DNA of 31,723 bases, taken from positions 1 through 31,723 of the forward strand of contig CAYNYJ010000041.1 of NCBI GenBank assembly GCA_964401355.1, in the 5' to 3' direction. Below are positions 6,775-15,671 of this stretch, piece after piece. The DNA is from SZUA-152 sp964401355 (GTDB lineage Bacteria; Pseudomonadota; Gammaproteobacteria; SZUA-152). The notes below the pieces were generated by a model, which saw only the letters and a program-made list of their open reading frames with translations, was not told where the DNA came from and did no database searches. How positions within the stretch are numbered: position 1 is the first letter of the stretch; each line of letters opens with the position of its first letter. The position numbers were made by a program, and so were the translations under genes.

Positions 6775-7728
6775 ATGATGGGACAATTGGCGAGACAGCT
6801 GGCGGTGCAGCAGATGCGTGATTCGACAACCCATGTGATGCAGCGATGGTTGTTGCTGGTGGGTTTTTTGTTTTTGCCAGCGGCGGCCACCTCTGCTATG
6901 ACTGTTGCCCAGGTGGGTGCGGATTCGCCGGATCACCGTCTGTTGATCGAGGCCTCATGGTTGAAAGAACATCAATATGACCAGGATGTGGTGGTGGTTG
7001 ATGTACGCCCGGCGATACAGTACCGGCAAGGCCATATTCGCCGCGCCGTTAATATCCCCACCCAGTTAACCTATCGGCAACGGAGCAAAGAGGGGCGCTT
7101 GGGAACGATGGTGTATATGCAGGAGTTGCTGGGTGCTGCGGGAATTGACCAGGACGTCAACGTCATTCTATATGATGGTGGAAAATTAGCGGATGCTAGC
7201 CGTGTTTTTTGGGTGTTTGAGGTCTATGGTCATCGACGTGTTGCGGTACTTGATGGTGGATTTTCTGGCTGGGTGGATAAAGCTTATGAAGTTTCATTGC
7301 ATGCCGTGCTGCGTAAAAATAAAAAATTTGTGGCGTCCATACAACCCAATAAATTGACGACCCGTCTGCATGCATATTTGGCTATCAATAACCCCACTTC
7401 GATGCTGATCGATGCCCGGTTGAGCAAAGAGTATCTGGGGCAAGAATCCAAGTCGAAGCGATTTGGGCATATTCCCAATGCCGTGAATGTGCCGTGGGAT
7501 CGTAATATTACTTTTGTAGATGGTATTCCCAGGAGTAAAACACTGCCTGAGTTGGAAGATCTATATAAAGACTTTGGTAAAAAGAAAAGAATTATTACCT
7601 ACTGCAATCAGGGTAAAGAATCCTCCGTCACCTATTTCGTGTTGCGAAGGTTGGGACGCGATGTCTCACATTATGATGGTTCGTGGTTCGATTGGGGAAA
7701 TGATCCTGATTTACCCATCGAGAGATAA
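6775..7728 (+). CDS. Exported two-domain rhodanese-type sulfurtransferase, copy 1
   Basis: A 317-residue protein with two rhodanese domains, probably periplasmic. A hydrophobic segment (about residues 24-41, ending AAATSA) looks like a signal peptide, although 22 residues precede it; the start at 6775 has AGAGG at a suitable distance, and ATG 6838 is an alternative. The first domain (about 55-175) has Asp134 where the catalytic cysteine would be and is presumably inactive. The second domain has the loop CNQGKESS with Cys277, which would carry the persulfide. It is a tandem paralogue of the next gene and probably shares its transcript. Substrate unknown; thiosulfate or another sulfur donor is usual for the family. 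Confidence 0.88.
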   Translation: MMGQLARQLAVQQMRDSTTHVMQRWLLLVGFLFLPAAATSAMTVAQVGADSPDHRLLIEASWLKEHQYDQDVVVVDVRPAIQYRQGHIRRAVNIPTQLTYRQRSKEGRLGTMVYMQELLGAAGIDQDVNVILYDGGKLADASRVFWVFEVYGHRRVAVLDGGFSGWVDKAYEVSLHAVLRKNKKFVASIQPNKLTTRLHAYLAINNPTSMLIDARLSKEYLGQESKSKRFGHIPNAVNVPWDRNITFVDGIPRSKTLPELEDLYKDFGKKKRIITYCNQGKESSVTYFVLRRLGRDVSHYDGSWFDWGNDPDLPIER

Positions 7729-7810
7729 TATCTTGTTATGCTGTGGTATTCATTGAGTTAATAGTTGCGGTTGGTTAATGGGGAATAAAACCTATGTTTG
7801 ACAGCACAGT

Positions 7811-8710
7811 ATGAAATTAATAAAACGTTTAATGCTGTTGGTGGGATTCATTTTTCCTTTTTTTGTCTCAGCGACCATGCCGACACCGGCATTGGTGGGT
7901 GAAGAATCGTCAGCCAAGTTGTTGCTGATTGCAGCGCCTTGGTTACAGGATCGATTGCATGCTCGGAATATCTTGGTCATCGATGTGCGTTCTGTGGAGG
8001 TGTATCTGCGGGGGCATATTCAGGGGGCGGTGAATATCCCGTCGAAACTCACTTTTCGTCAAGATAAACAAACGCATCGCATGAGTCCTATGCGCCATAT
8101 ACAGAAGCTTTTTGGTGCTGCGGGGATTGATCGTGGAACCAATGTGATTTTGTATGATGATGGGCGTTTTATTAATGCCGCCCGAGTTTTTTGGATGCTG
8201 GAAGTTTACGGTCATCGTCGTGTGTCGGTGTTGGACGGGGGTTTTCCCGCGTGGATGGATAAGGGCTATGACGTTTCACTTGAAGAAACAACGAGAAAAC
8301 CCAAGAAGTTCATCGCGGCTATCCAGCCAGAAAAGTTAGCCACCCGGTTACAAACTCGGTTGGCCGTCAACGATCCGAGCAAAATTTTGATTGATGCACG
8401 TAGCAGAGAAGAGTATCTGGGAAAAAAATCCAAGTCGCGTCGGTTTGGGCGTATACCCAGTGCTGCTAATGTGCCTTGGGATCATAATCTAACGAGCGTT
8501 AACGGCATTCTTATGAGCAAAACACTGCCTGAACTGCAAACGATTTATGAAGACTTTGACGCGGATAATAAAATAATTACCTATTGCAATAGGGGTGAAC
8601 ATTCCTCATTTACTTATTTTGTGTTAAGGCGTTTGGGCTATGACGTGTCGCATTATGATGGTTCGTGGTTGGAGTGGGGTAACTCCACAGACTTGCCTGT
8701 TGAGAAATAA
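7811..8710 (+). CDS. Exported two-domain rhodanese-type sulfurtransferase, copy 2
   Basis: A 299-residue paralogue of the preceding gene, matching it along almost its whole length (for example GAAGID, VLDGGF, SKTLPEL and VLRRLG are shared). It starts with a short, typical signal peptide (MKLIKRLMLLVGFIFPFFVSA). The inactive first domain has Asp116 in place of cysteine; the second has Cys259 in the loop CNRGEHSS. The gene lies 82 bases after copy 1, and the kinase gene follows within about 70 bases, suggesting one transcription unit. The two active-site loops differ (NQGKESSV against NRGEHSSF), so the paralogues may have separate substrates. Confidence 0.88.
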   Translation: MKLIKRLMLLVGFIFPFFVSATMPTPALVGEESSAKLLLIAAPWLQDRLHARNILVIDVRSVEVYLRGHIQGAVNIPSKLTFRQDKQTHRMSPMRHIQKLFGAAGIDRGTNVILYDDGRFINAARVFWMLEVYGHRRVSVLDGGFPAWMDKGYDVSLEETTRKPKKFIAAIQPEKLATRLQTRLAVNDPSKILIDARSREEYLGKKSKSRRFGRIPSAANVPWDHNLTSVNGILMSKTLPELQTIYEDFDADNKIITYCNRGEHSSFTYFVLRRLGYDVSHYDGSWLEWGNSTDLPVEK

Positions 8711-8782
8711 TGGTGGGAGACGTGGTGGCTTATAAGGTGCAAGTGTTGCACCGTTCTTTTGTTGGCAGAGTTGTTTGCGGGT

Positions 8783-10627
8783 ATGGGAATGTTTGAGTTT
8801 TTTCGTGGGCTACCCATAAAAAATAAACTGATTTTGGTTGTTTTCTGTGCGGCGATGTTTGTCACCATCATCGGTTTTTCCTTTTTCATGTACTTGAATG
8901 TTCAAAGTGTGCGTGCGGATGCGGTAGAGCGTGCACAGTCCGAGATGAATGTGTTGGCGCAGGACTTTGTAAAAATTGTCATGTTTTCTGATACTTATCT
9001 GGCCGCCGATGTGGTGGCAAAATTACGTTTGTTTAATTCGATTCGAAATGTGTTTCTTTATAATTCGACAGGAAAACACATTTTTCGCTATGAAAAATCC
9101 CCCTCTTCTACCATGGAACCGCCAGATTTTATACCTGAGGAAACTCAAACAAAAATCAATTTTGGTGATGGTTTTTTTCAAATATTGATGCCGATGCGTT
9201 ATGCGGGAGGCGAATATGGTTGGATATTTGTCCGTGTTTCTACCGAACAACAGGATAAAAAATTGGCGGAATATTACCAGCAAATTGCATTAGCCATTCC
9301 GGTTATGTTGCTGGTTTCCTATTTATTGGCATTTTGGCTTCAGCGTTATTTTAGCGTGCCCATTATTTCGCTTGCCGAGCGAGTGAACCGTATTGCGGAC
9401 AACCGGGATTTCGATGAGCGGGTAACCTCCAATGAGCCTAATGAGATTGGTAGCTTGTATCGTAGTGTTGGACAGCTGTTGGACGCTATCCGGGTTTCGC
9501 AGCAACGTCTGCACCAAAGCGAGGCCAGGCTAGAAGCGATTATCAATATTGCTGGTAGCGCGTTGGTTTCCATTGACGAAAATCATAAAATTTCTTTATT
9601 TAATCGTCAGGCTGAATATATTTTTGGTTATGCCGCGCATGAAGTCATCGGGCAGCATTTGAATATGTTGCTGCCAGAACGTTTTAGGAAGTCACATGAT
9701 CAAAAAATTGAAGGTTTCTCTCAACAAGATAATGTCACACGCGTTGCCATGTACCGGTCAGATGTGCGCGGCAAACGGAAAAGTGGTGAAGAGTTTCCGA
9801 TAGAAGCTTCAATTTCCAAAATGGTGTTGGAAGGTAAAAAGATATATACCGTGGCTTTGATGGATGTCAGCCAACGTCGCCAGACTGAAGAAGAATTGGA
9901 AGCTTACCGTTTACACCTTGAAGATGTGGTGGATGAACGAACGGCTGAGTTGCGTGCCAAGAATAGTGAGCTGGAGTCCTTCAGCTATTCAGTTGCGCAT
10001 GATTTGCGTGCACCATTACGATCCATAACCAGTTTTAGTCAAATATTGCTTGCAGATGCTGCTGACAAATTGAACAAGGAAGAGCTGAATGTCTTGGAAC
10101 GCATCGTACGTGCTGGCCAACACATGGCACAATTGATTGATGGTATTTTGAATTTGGCGCGCATCGGACGTGCCCAGCTTTCCACTACAGAGGTTGATTT
10201 GAGTGTGATCGTGCATAAAGCGAAGATACGTTTAGATTTCGAACAACCGGAACGTGACGTGCAGTGGATAATAGCGACGGACATCGTTGCGCGAGGTGAT
10301 CGGCAATTATTGGGTATGGTGATGGAAAATCTGATTGATAATGCCTGGAAATATACCAGCAAAAAACAACAGGCTGTGATTGAGTTTGGTGTGGTGGAGC
10401 AACGTGGGAAACGCGCTTATTTCGTCAAGGATAATGGCGTTGGCTTTGATATGAAATATGCGGACAAGCTATTCGGTGTTTTCCACCGTTTGCATTCTAT
10501 TGAGGATTTTCAAGGCACGGGTGTCGGGCTGGCGACTGTACACCGCATTCTTGATCGCCACGGTGGTTCGATTTGGGCAGAGGCCGTGGCTGATGAAGGG
10601 GCGACATTTTATTTTACCCTTCCATAA
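8783..10627 (+). CDS. Membrane-bound PAS-domain sensor histidine kinase
   Basis: Order of parts (numbered from the ATG at 8783): transmembrane helix at about 14-38; an external sensing segment of about 130 residues containing VFLYNSTGKHIFRYE; a second helix at about 167-187; a HAMP linker; a PAS domain at about 245-363 (SALVSIDENHKISLFNRQAEYIFGY); a short coiled coil; the dimerisation box SVAHDLRAPLRS with the phosphorylated histidine near residue 406; and an ATP-binding domain with LIDNAWKYT and GTGVGLATV motifs. It belongs to the bacteriophytochrome-like kinase group but has no chromophore domain. No response regulator lies beside it. An upstream in-frame TTG (8759) or the ATG at 8789 are other possible starts. 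Confidence 0.93.
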   Translation: MGMFEFFRGLPIKNKLILVVFCAAMFVTIIGFSFFMYLNVQSVRADAVERAQSEMNVLAQDFVKIVMFSDTYLAADVVAKLRLFNSIRNVFLYNSTGKHIFRYEKSPSSTMEPPDFIPEETQTKINFGDGFFQILMPMRYAGGEYGWIFVRVSTEQQDKKLAEYYQQIALAIPVMLLVSYLLAFWLQRYFSVPIISLAERVNRIADNRDFDERVTSNEPNEIGSLYRSVGQLLDAIRVSQQRLHQSEARLEAIINIAGSALVSIDENHKISLFNRQAEYIFGYAAHEVIGQHLNMLLPERFRKSHDQKIEGFSQQDNVTRVAMYRSDVRGKRKSGEEFPIEASISKMVLEGKKIYTVALMDVSQRRQTEEELEAYRLHLEDVVDERTAELRAKNSELESFSYSVAHDLRAPLRSITSFSQILLADAADKLNKEELNVLERIVRAGQHMAQLIDGILNLARIGRAQLSTTEVDLSVIVHKAKIRLDFEQPERDVQWIIATDIVARGDRQLLGMVMENLIDNAWKYTSKKQQAVIEFGVVEQRGKRAYFVKDNGVGFDMKYADKLFGVFHRLHSIEDFQGTGVGLATVHRILDRHGGSIWAEAVADEGATFYFTLP

Positions 10628-10647
10628 GCTCGAACACTCATATCGCG

Positions 10648-11523
10648 TTACTTGTTTTCATTCCTGGATACCTTGAGCAAGACTTTGTCCAGCCAGCGGG
10701 TGCTAAGAATACGTCGCAGCCCTCCAAATAAATAGGTCGGAAAGGTCACGTAATAACGGGGTTTTGGACAGCGTGACTCTAGCGCATGAATCACTTTTTT
10801 GAGTATCGCCTCCGGTGGTAGTGTGAAAGGTACTGCTGGGCCTTTTTCCCGCAAACGGCGTTCCATTTTCAAATAAGTCACGCGGTGTACACTGTTGCTG
10901 GCATCAATGTTCCGCTGATAGGCAAGAAAGGCATTTTCCCGGAAACGACTTTCAATGGGGCCGGGTTCGATCATTGACACTGAAATGCCGCTGCCAGTGA
11001 GTTCTTGACGCAAGGTGTCGGTGATGCCTTCCAATGCAAATTTACTGGCGTTATAAGCGCCTCGGTAGGGCAGGGCGATCAACCCCAATACCGAGCTATT
11101 TTGAATGATTCGGCCATAGCCCTGTTTGCGCAGCGTGGGGATCAACAGATTCGTCAGTTCCACCGTGCCAAAAAAATTAGACTCAAATTGTTCGCGCAAT
11201 ACGGATCGCGACAGGTCTTCGACGGCGCCGGGTTGTCCATAAGCGCCGTTGTTAAACAACGCAAAAAGCTTGCCGCCAGTCAATTGCAAAGTTTTGTCGA
11301 CAGCGTTGTGAATCGATTTTGAGTCGGCAAGATCCAGTTGAATGGCGGAGAACCCCTCTTTTTTCAGACGGGCAACATCGCCAGCCTTGCGTGCACTGGC
11401 AATCACCCAATAACCGCGTTGCTGTAGGCCGCGGGCGACGCACAAGCCGATACCGCTGGAACAGCCGGTAATCAGGATGACGCGTTCATTACGAGCGGGT
11501 TTATTGCGGGAAAGGAAGGGCAT
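10648..11523 (-). CDS. Short-chain dehydrogenase/reductase (SDR family)
   Basis: A 291-residue classical SDR with a Rossmann fold. TGCSSGIG near residue 19 binds the nucleotide, NNGAYG follows near residue 91, and the catalytic residues are a Ser in NSSVLG and YNASK near residue 160. ARK after the second strand hints at an NADP preference. The C-terminal part (KVIHALESRCPKPRYYVTFPTYLFGGLRRIL) is typical of proteins annotated as short-chain oxidoreductases acting on lipids or steroids, but the substrate cannot be read from sequence. It is convergent with the kinase gene, 20 bases away, and stands alone. No clear ribosome-binding site precedes the ATG. Confidence 0.92.
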   Translation of the reverse strand: MPFLSRNKPARNERVILITGCSSGIGLCVARGLQQRGYWVIASARKAGDVARLKKEGFSAIQLDLADSKSIHNAVDKTLQLTGGKLFALFNNGAYGQPGAVEDLSRSVLREQFESNFFGTVELTNLLIPTLRKQGYGRIIQNSSVLGLIALPYRGAYNASKFALEGITDTLRQELTGSGISVSMIEPGPIESRFRENAFLAYQRNIDASNSVHRVTYLKMERRLREKGPAVPFTLPPEAILKKVIHALESRCPKPRYYVTFPTYLFGGLRRILSTRWLDKVLLKVSRNENK

Positions 11524-11646
11524 AGACTTCGGTCAATTTCGTCGGATGGTGGGAAAATAACACATCATGGGTATCGTGCGTTATGTGCGGGCCAACTTAA
11601 GCCGGCTTGTGGTTCACCGGTTTGCTCGTCGATTCGACCATAGACG

Positions 11647-11672
11647 GGAACCTTTTCCGGGTTTGCAGCGTC
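11647..11672 (+). promoter_or_regulatory. Candidate ECF sigma-dependent promoter
   Basis: GGAACC (11647-11652) and CGTC (11669-11672) are separated by 16 bases, a close match to the general ECF promoter pattern. It lies about 235 bases upstream of the ECF sigma gene, so it could drive autoregulation. The long leader is unusual. No second copy was found in front of the other genes of the cluster. Confidence 0.45.
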
Positions 11673-11907
11673 CTATCTCTGAAATATGGGTGTTGGATTT
11701 AGGCGCTTGCAGTTGTCCGTGAGAAAGCGCTATGCGTGGCGATGGCGCCTAGTTGTTGTGGTTGTAGGCCTTGGTTGTGAATTATGGTTGTCAGAAATGC
11801 TTGTCAGTATTCAGTGTAAAAAATTTTCAATGTCCTGTTTTTCGGTACCCCGCATTTTAAAATGCCGGTTTCTCAAAACCCACCGGGTTCTATAAACTTC
11901 CGTTGTT
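11673..11907. other. Leader region without a supported gene
   Basis: This stretch before the sigma gene contains a perfect 14-base palindrome, GCATTTTAAAATGC (11852-11865), which could be a regulator site. A possible 69-residue reading frame starting at 11686 has low-complexity Val/Arg-rich sequence and no ribosome-binding site, so I do not call it. Confidence 0.4.
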
Positions 11908-12486
11908 ATGAAAATATTTCCCTTTCCCGCTACGGGTAATCGGCAGGGCACCGCCGCGCGTTTTGACGAGTTGGTTCGGCCTCACCTGATCTATCTTTAC
12001 CGCTTGGCATTCCGTTTTTGTGGCAATCAGGAAGATGCGGAGGATCTGGTGCAGGATCTGATGGTCAAACTCTACCCGCGCTGCGACGAATTGGAAAAGG
12101 TCGATAGGTTGCGGCCCTGGCTGGTTACTTCCTTGTATCGCATGTTTGTGGATGGTACTCGTCGTAAGAAGCGATCGCCTCTGGAATTGATTGATGATGA
12201 GGTTGCGTTTTACGAAGCAACTCCCAGTAATAGGCCTTCACCGGGCCAGGAATTGGCCGAGGATCAACGGATTACTCAAATTCAGGCCGCTTTCGAGCGC
12301 CTTTCGGAGGACCATCGGGTATTAATAACCTTGCATGATATCGAGGGATATCGTTTAGTTGAACTGGAAAAAATGCTGGATGTACCCGTTGGAACCTTGA
12401 AATCACGCATCCACCGGGCTCGGGCGCGGATGCGAAAAATGCTGGAACCTGCTGGGCTTAACCCTGATTTAGAAATACTTGATTAA
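11908..12486 (+). CDS. ECF-subfamily RNA polymerase sigma factor
   Basis: A 192-residue group 4 sigma factor. Region 2 spans about residues 19-88: RFDELVRPHLIYLYRLAFRF, then the core-binding segment NQEDAEDLVQDLMVKLY, and LRPWLVTSLYRMFVDGTRRK. Region 4 spans about 128-180: AFERLSEDHRVLITLHDIEGY and the recognition helix LDVPVGTLKSRIHRARARM. It directs RNA polymerase to a small regulon, and the next gene encodes its anti-sigma factor. The ECF-like motif at 11647 suggests it may transcribe its own operon. Unlike the broken sigma gene at 4662, it is complete. Confidence 0.95.
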   Translation: MKIFPFPATGNRQGTAARFDELVRPHLIYLYRLAFRFCGNQEDAEDLVQDLMVKLYPRCDELEKVDRLRPWLVTSLYRMFVDGTRRKKRSPLELIDDEVAFYEATPSNRPSPGQELAEDQRITQIQAAFERLSEDHRVLITLHDIEGYRLVELEKMLDVPVGTLKSRIHRARARMRKMLEPAGLNPDLEILD

Positions 12487-12541
12487 ATGAGGGAACTTTT
12501 TTGACCCACGTTGCGTGTTACAGGTCAAGAAGGAAAACGTC

Positions 12542-13315
12542 ATGAATTGTACTGAGTTCCAACATCTATTAAATGACAGCGGTGGTGGCGACATCATGGG
12601 CGATCAGGGTGGTTTTGACGCCCATCGACGTGCTTGTGATGCCTGCCAGGTTTTGTACGAGGCCGAATGTGTCGCGGAAGCAGAGATGTTGGCTGCGTTG
12701 CGGAAGATGCCGGTGCCTGAAGCTTCAGTTGGCTTTGCTGACCGGGTGTTGGCTGCCGCTGTGACAGCTCACGCCCAGGCGGCAGGCCACCCGCGTGCTG
12801 TGGATAAAATGAAGCATCACCAACGACACGGTTTTATGCTTGGGTTTGGTAGCGCTGCGGTCGCTGGCCTGGCCCTTTGGGCGGTAGTTGGCTTATTTCC
12901 TGGGGCGCTGTCACCGATGGATGGAACCACCGGTGATCTGACCGTGGCAACGCATGAGCATGAGAGTGAGCCGGAAATCTTCATTGCCCTCAACCAGCAA
13001 CAGGATATCAAACTGGCTTTTTATTCAAACGAATCCCTGAAAGGCGCCAGGATTACCATTCAGTTGCCAGAAAATGTGGCGTTGGTGGGTTATCCCGGTC
13101 GACGTACGCTGAGCTGGACTACTGATCTTAAAAAAGGTGAGAACTTGCTGCGTTTGCCAGTGGTTGCGACCCAAATCGCACGGGGTGACCTGGTGGCGAA
13201 TATTGAATTTCAGGATCGAGTAAAAACCTTGACGATAGGTCTTGCGGTTAACGCGGCGGATACCTCGAGCACACCCGCGGCGGGTGGGGATAAACCCGAA
13301 GCGTTTGTGGGTTAA
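12542..13315 (+). CDS. Membrane-spanning zinc-type anti-sigma factor
   Basis: A predicted 257-residue inner-membrane protein encoded right after the ECF sigma gene. The cytoplasmic N-terminal part has His-x3-Cys-x2-Cys (HRRACDAC), the zinc-associated anti-sigma motif. A transmembrane helix follows (MLGFGSAAVAGLALWAVVGLF), then a periplasmic beta-rich domain of about 130 residues (FIALNQQQDIKLAFYSNESL to LTIGLAVNA) that probably senses the signal. I chose ATG 12542 because AAGGAAAA precedes it; an earlier in-frame start at 12515 has no such site. The protein should hold the sigma factor inactive until an envelope or redox signal arrives. The signal is unknown. Confidence 0.87.
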   Translation: MNCTEFQHLLNDSGGGDIMGDQGGFDAHRRACDACQVLYEAECVAEAEMLAALRKMPVPEASVGFADRVLAAAVTAHAQAAGHPRAVDKMKHHQRHGFMLGFGSAAVAGLALWAVVGLFPGALSPMDGTTGDLTVATHEHESEPEIFIALNQQQDIKLAFYSNESLKGARITIQLPENVALVGYPGRRTLSWTTDLKKGENLLRLPVVATQIARGDLVANIEFQDRVKTLTIGLAVNAADTSSTPAAGGDKPEAFVG

Positions 13316-13400
13316 ATCCGCTTGTTGTTTGGGGCGGGATTAAATCTGAGATATGGTCTTTGTAGGTTCGTTGTAGATTGTAAATAGAGGAGCAATTATT

Positions 13401-14015
13401 ATGAAACTGGCGCAGACAGCTATCATCGCAGGCCTTTCATTTTTCCTGTCTACAGGAATCAGCTTCGCGGCTGATATGGATGATCTTGACCTCACCATCC
13501 GTGTCATCGAGACCGATGATGTGGAAGAAATGTACAACGAACTCAGCTTGCCAGATGCGGCTTCCGATATGGCACGTGAGCATGCAGAAGACGAGGAAGG
13601 ACGTGGCCTGACTCTTGCTAACGAGGTGCGTGACCAAGAGCACGAAGCGGAGCATGAGGCCCGTGAGCAAGAGAACGAAGCTGCACATGAAGCACGTGAG
13701 CAAGAGAACGAAGCTGCACATGAAACACGTGAGCAAGAGCACGAAGCTGAGCATGAGGCACGCGAGCAGGAACACGAAACTGAGCATGATGCACGCGAGC
13801 AAGAACACGAGGCTCGACATGAGTCTGATGACATGGATGAAGAAGAACGCGAAGCGCTTGAAGAAGAACGTGAAAATCATGAAGAAGATGCCGAGGATCG
13901 AAGCGATTCTAACGAAGAGCATGATGAGGCTCATGAAGAAGAGGCCCATGAAAACGACCATGAGCAGGAACAGGCACATGAAGAAAGGGATCATTCTTTG
14001 TCACCGAAAATCTAG
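13401..14015 (+). CDS. Exported Glu/His-rich protein with 11-residue repeats
   Basis: No recognised family. The start is well supported by GAGGAG eight bases upstream. Residues 1-23 form a signal peptide ending SFA-A. A short acidic segment follows, then six consecutive 11-residue repeats (residues 77-142) of the form REQEHEAEHEA, and a Glu/Asp/His-rich tail to residue 204. An 11-residue period is the hendecad pattern, expected to give a long, slightly right-handed helical coiled coil. The many His and Glu side chains suggest metal or proton binding in the periplasm or outside the cell; this is inference. It lies 85 bases after the anti-sigma gene and ends at a terminator, so it is probably in the ECF operon. 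Confidence 0.8.
   Translation: MKLAQTAIIAGLSFFLSTGISFAADMDDLDLTIRVIETDDVEEMYNELSLPDAASDMAREHAEDEEGRGLTLANEVRDQEHEAEHEAREQENEAAHEAREQENEAAHETREQEHEAEHEAREQEHETEHDAREQEHEARHESDDMDEEEREALEEERENHEEDAEDRSDSNEEHDEAHEEEAHENDHEQEQAHEERDHSLSPKI
13629..13826 (+). repeat. Six in-frame 33-base repeats
   Basis: Six tandem 33-base units encode the 11-residue repeats of the preceding protein. Units 2 and 3 are nearly identical (REQENEAAHEA/T), and units 1, 4 and 5 are similar, which points to recent unit duplication. Confidence 0.85.
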
Positions 14016-14052
14016 GGAACCGGCATTTAATTTGATTGCCTGAAATGAGTCG

Positions 14053-14089
14053 AAAAATCCTCCTCTTGGTTTCAAGAGGGGGATTTTTT
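14053..14089 (+). terminator. Rho-independent terminator after the repeat protein gene
   Basis: AAAAATCCTCCTCTT pairs with AAGAGGGGGATTTTT around GGTTTC, with one G-T pair. The stem runs into six T, so transcription of the ECF operon probably stops here. Confidence 0.88.
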
Positions 14090-14249
14090 GTGTCAGAAAG
14101 AAAAATTGTTACTGAGGTATGTTTTGTCGTGGCCGTAGTGTAGCGATAAGCAGTGCGTATTTAACAGGTGAATCATGTTGTTGGTTTCTGTAAACTGCCT
14201 CTCTATGAAAGCTCATGTTTTTGTAACGGTTTTTTTGAACGATAGCGCA

Positions 14250-15578
14250 ATGAAGTTTCCTCGGCTTAGAACAACAGTGTGTAGTCTGATTGTCGTAATG
14301 GGGTTTTTGATGGTTGCCACGGCATTTGCCGGTTCTGCAAAAGAGAATTTTGAGCTTGGTATAAAGACCGCCACATCGGGTGATAACACCGCCGCGTTGC
14401 AATATTTTAAGAAAGCCAAGCAGGCCGGGTTGAATTCGGCGGCGCTCAAATATAACCTGGCAGTCAGTTATTACAAACTTCAACAGTATGAAAACTCCCG
14501 CAAGATTTTTTCTGAACTTACCGATATTGCTACTTTTGAGCAATTAGCCTATTTTAATCTGGGCCTGGTCGCCAATAAGCAAAAAGATGAGGCGGCAGCG
14601 ATACGCTGGTTTCAGCGTGCCCATCGTAATCTCAGCAATGAAAAAATACGCAGTTTGGCGGCCGTAGCGCTGGAGCGGTTGGGAGTTTCTGCTCGCAACT
14701 TACGGCGGACAGTTTCGGACTGGACAGGTGCTGTTTCAAGTGCCCTGGTGTATGACAGCAATGTCGCCCTGGTCAATGAGGATCTACTGGGTGTGACCAG
14801 TGAAAGTGATACTGCCGTGGATCTTTCCGTGACGGCGGGTCGCTGGCTGAAGGGAAATATAAACAGTGGTGTGCGTCTGCGATTAAGCGCGCGCCTGCGA
14901 AAATACAGCAAGCTGAGTCAAAGTGATGATAGTCAGCTGAGTGTACGAGTCTTGCGTTATGACCGTCTGGGTGACTGGAAGCTGCGGCTGGGTGGCAGTT
15001 GGGACGAAATTTATTACAACGGCAGTGAGTATCAGCGTGTTGTTAGTGCTGATGTGCGTGGGCGTACCGTTTTGTCATCAGGCAATCAGTTACGGTTGCG
15101 TTATAAATTGAGTCGTATTCAGGCTACCGATTCGGTATTCGATTATCTGGATGGCTGGCGACAACAGTTTCGTATGGGTCTCCAGCAGCGTCGTGAAGCG
15201 AGCAAGTTTCGTTACTATTACCAGTTAGAATTGAATCACAGGGATGATCGTATTGGCACTATTGATCCTTTTATCAGTTATTCGCCGACACGACATACGT
15301 TGCGTGCAACGGGGTGGTGGCGTTTGGCTAGTCGGTGGTATCTGCGTCTGGATGCGCGTTTCCGTTACAGTGATTATAACGATGATAACATTCAGGTAGG
15401 AAATATTACCGAACATCGGCAGGATAGCCAGGGACGCTTGTCGGCGCGGATTAGCCGAAAGTTTGATCGACGTTGGGAATTACATGCGCAGTATATAGGT
15501 ACGAATAATGATTCGAGCGTTGATCGCAGAAGCTATGACAGGTCCATCGCTAAAGTGGGCGTCAGTTGGTCTTTCTGA
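14250..15578 (+). CDS. TPR plus outer-membrane beta-barrel protein (Slam-like layout)
   Basis: From ATG 14250 the protein has 442 residues and begins with a clear signal peptide (KFPRLRTTVCSLIVVMGFLM to TAFA-G). An earlier ATG at 14175 would place 25 extra residues before it, so I reject that start. TPR-like helices occupy about residues 30-140 (NTAALQYFKKAKQAG, YNLAVSYYKLQQYENSRKIF, FNLGLVANKQKDEAAAIRWF). The rest alternates polar and hydrophobic residues, contains YDSNVALV, and ends in Phe, as outer-membrane barrels do. The order resembles surface-lipoprotein assembly modulators (Slam, DUF560), but other TPR-barrel families are possible. It follows the terminator of the ECF operon. Confidence 0.75.
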   Translation: MKFPRLRTTVCSLIVVMGFLMVATAFAGSAKENFELGIKTATSGDNTAALQYFKKAKQAGLNSAALKYNLAVSYYKLQQYENSRKIFSELTDIATFEQLAYFNLGLVANKQKDEAAAIRWFQRAHRNLSNEKIRSLAAVALERLGVSARNLRRTVSDWTGAVSSALVYDSNVALVNEDLLGVTSESDTAVDLSVTAGRWLKGNINSGVRLRLSARLRKYSKLSQSDDSQLSVRVLRYDRLGDWKLRLGGSWDEIYYNGSEYQRVVSADVRGRTVLSSGNQLRLRYKLSRIQATDSVFDYLDGWRQQFRMGLQQRREASKFRYYYQLELNHRDDRIGTIDPFISYSPTRHTLRATGWWRLASRWYLRLDARFRYSDYNDDNIQVGNITEHRQDSQGRLSARISRKFDRRWELHAQYIGTNNDSSVDRRSYDRSIAKVGVSWSF

Positions 15579-15671
15579 TTCCCTGATTTGAACTGCATTT
15601 GTCGTGCGTTTGCATCGCAGCGGGTGACGTGTTTCGATGCGGCCTTGCGGGTAATTTTTTGGGGAAGGTGA

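Noticed and set aside
11686..11895. A 69-residue gene upstream of the ECF sigma gene
   Set aside because: Low-complexity sequence, no ribosome-binding site, no recognisable family.
13437..13994. Long reading frames antisense to the repeat protein
   Set aside because: They are shadows produced by the repetitive codons of the real gene, which has a signal peptide and ribosome-binding site.
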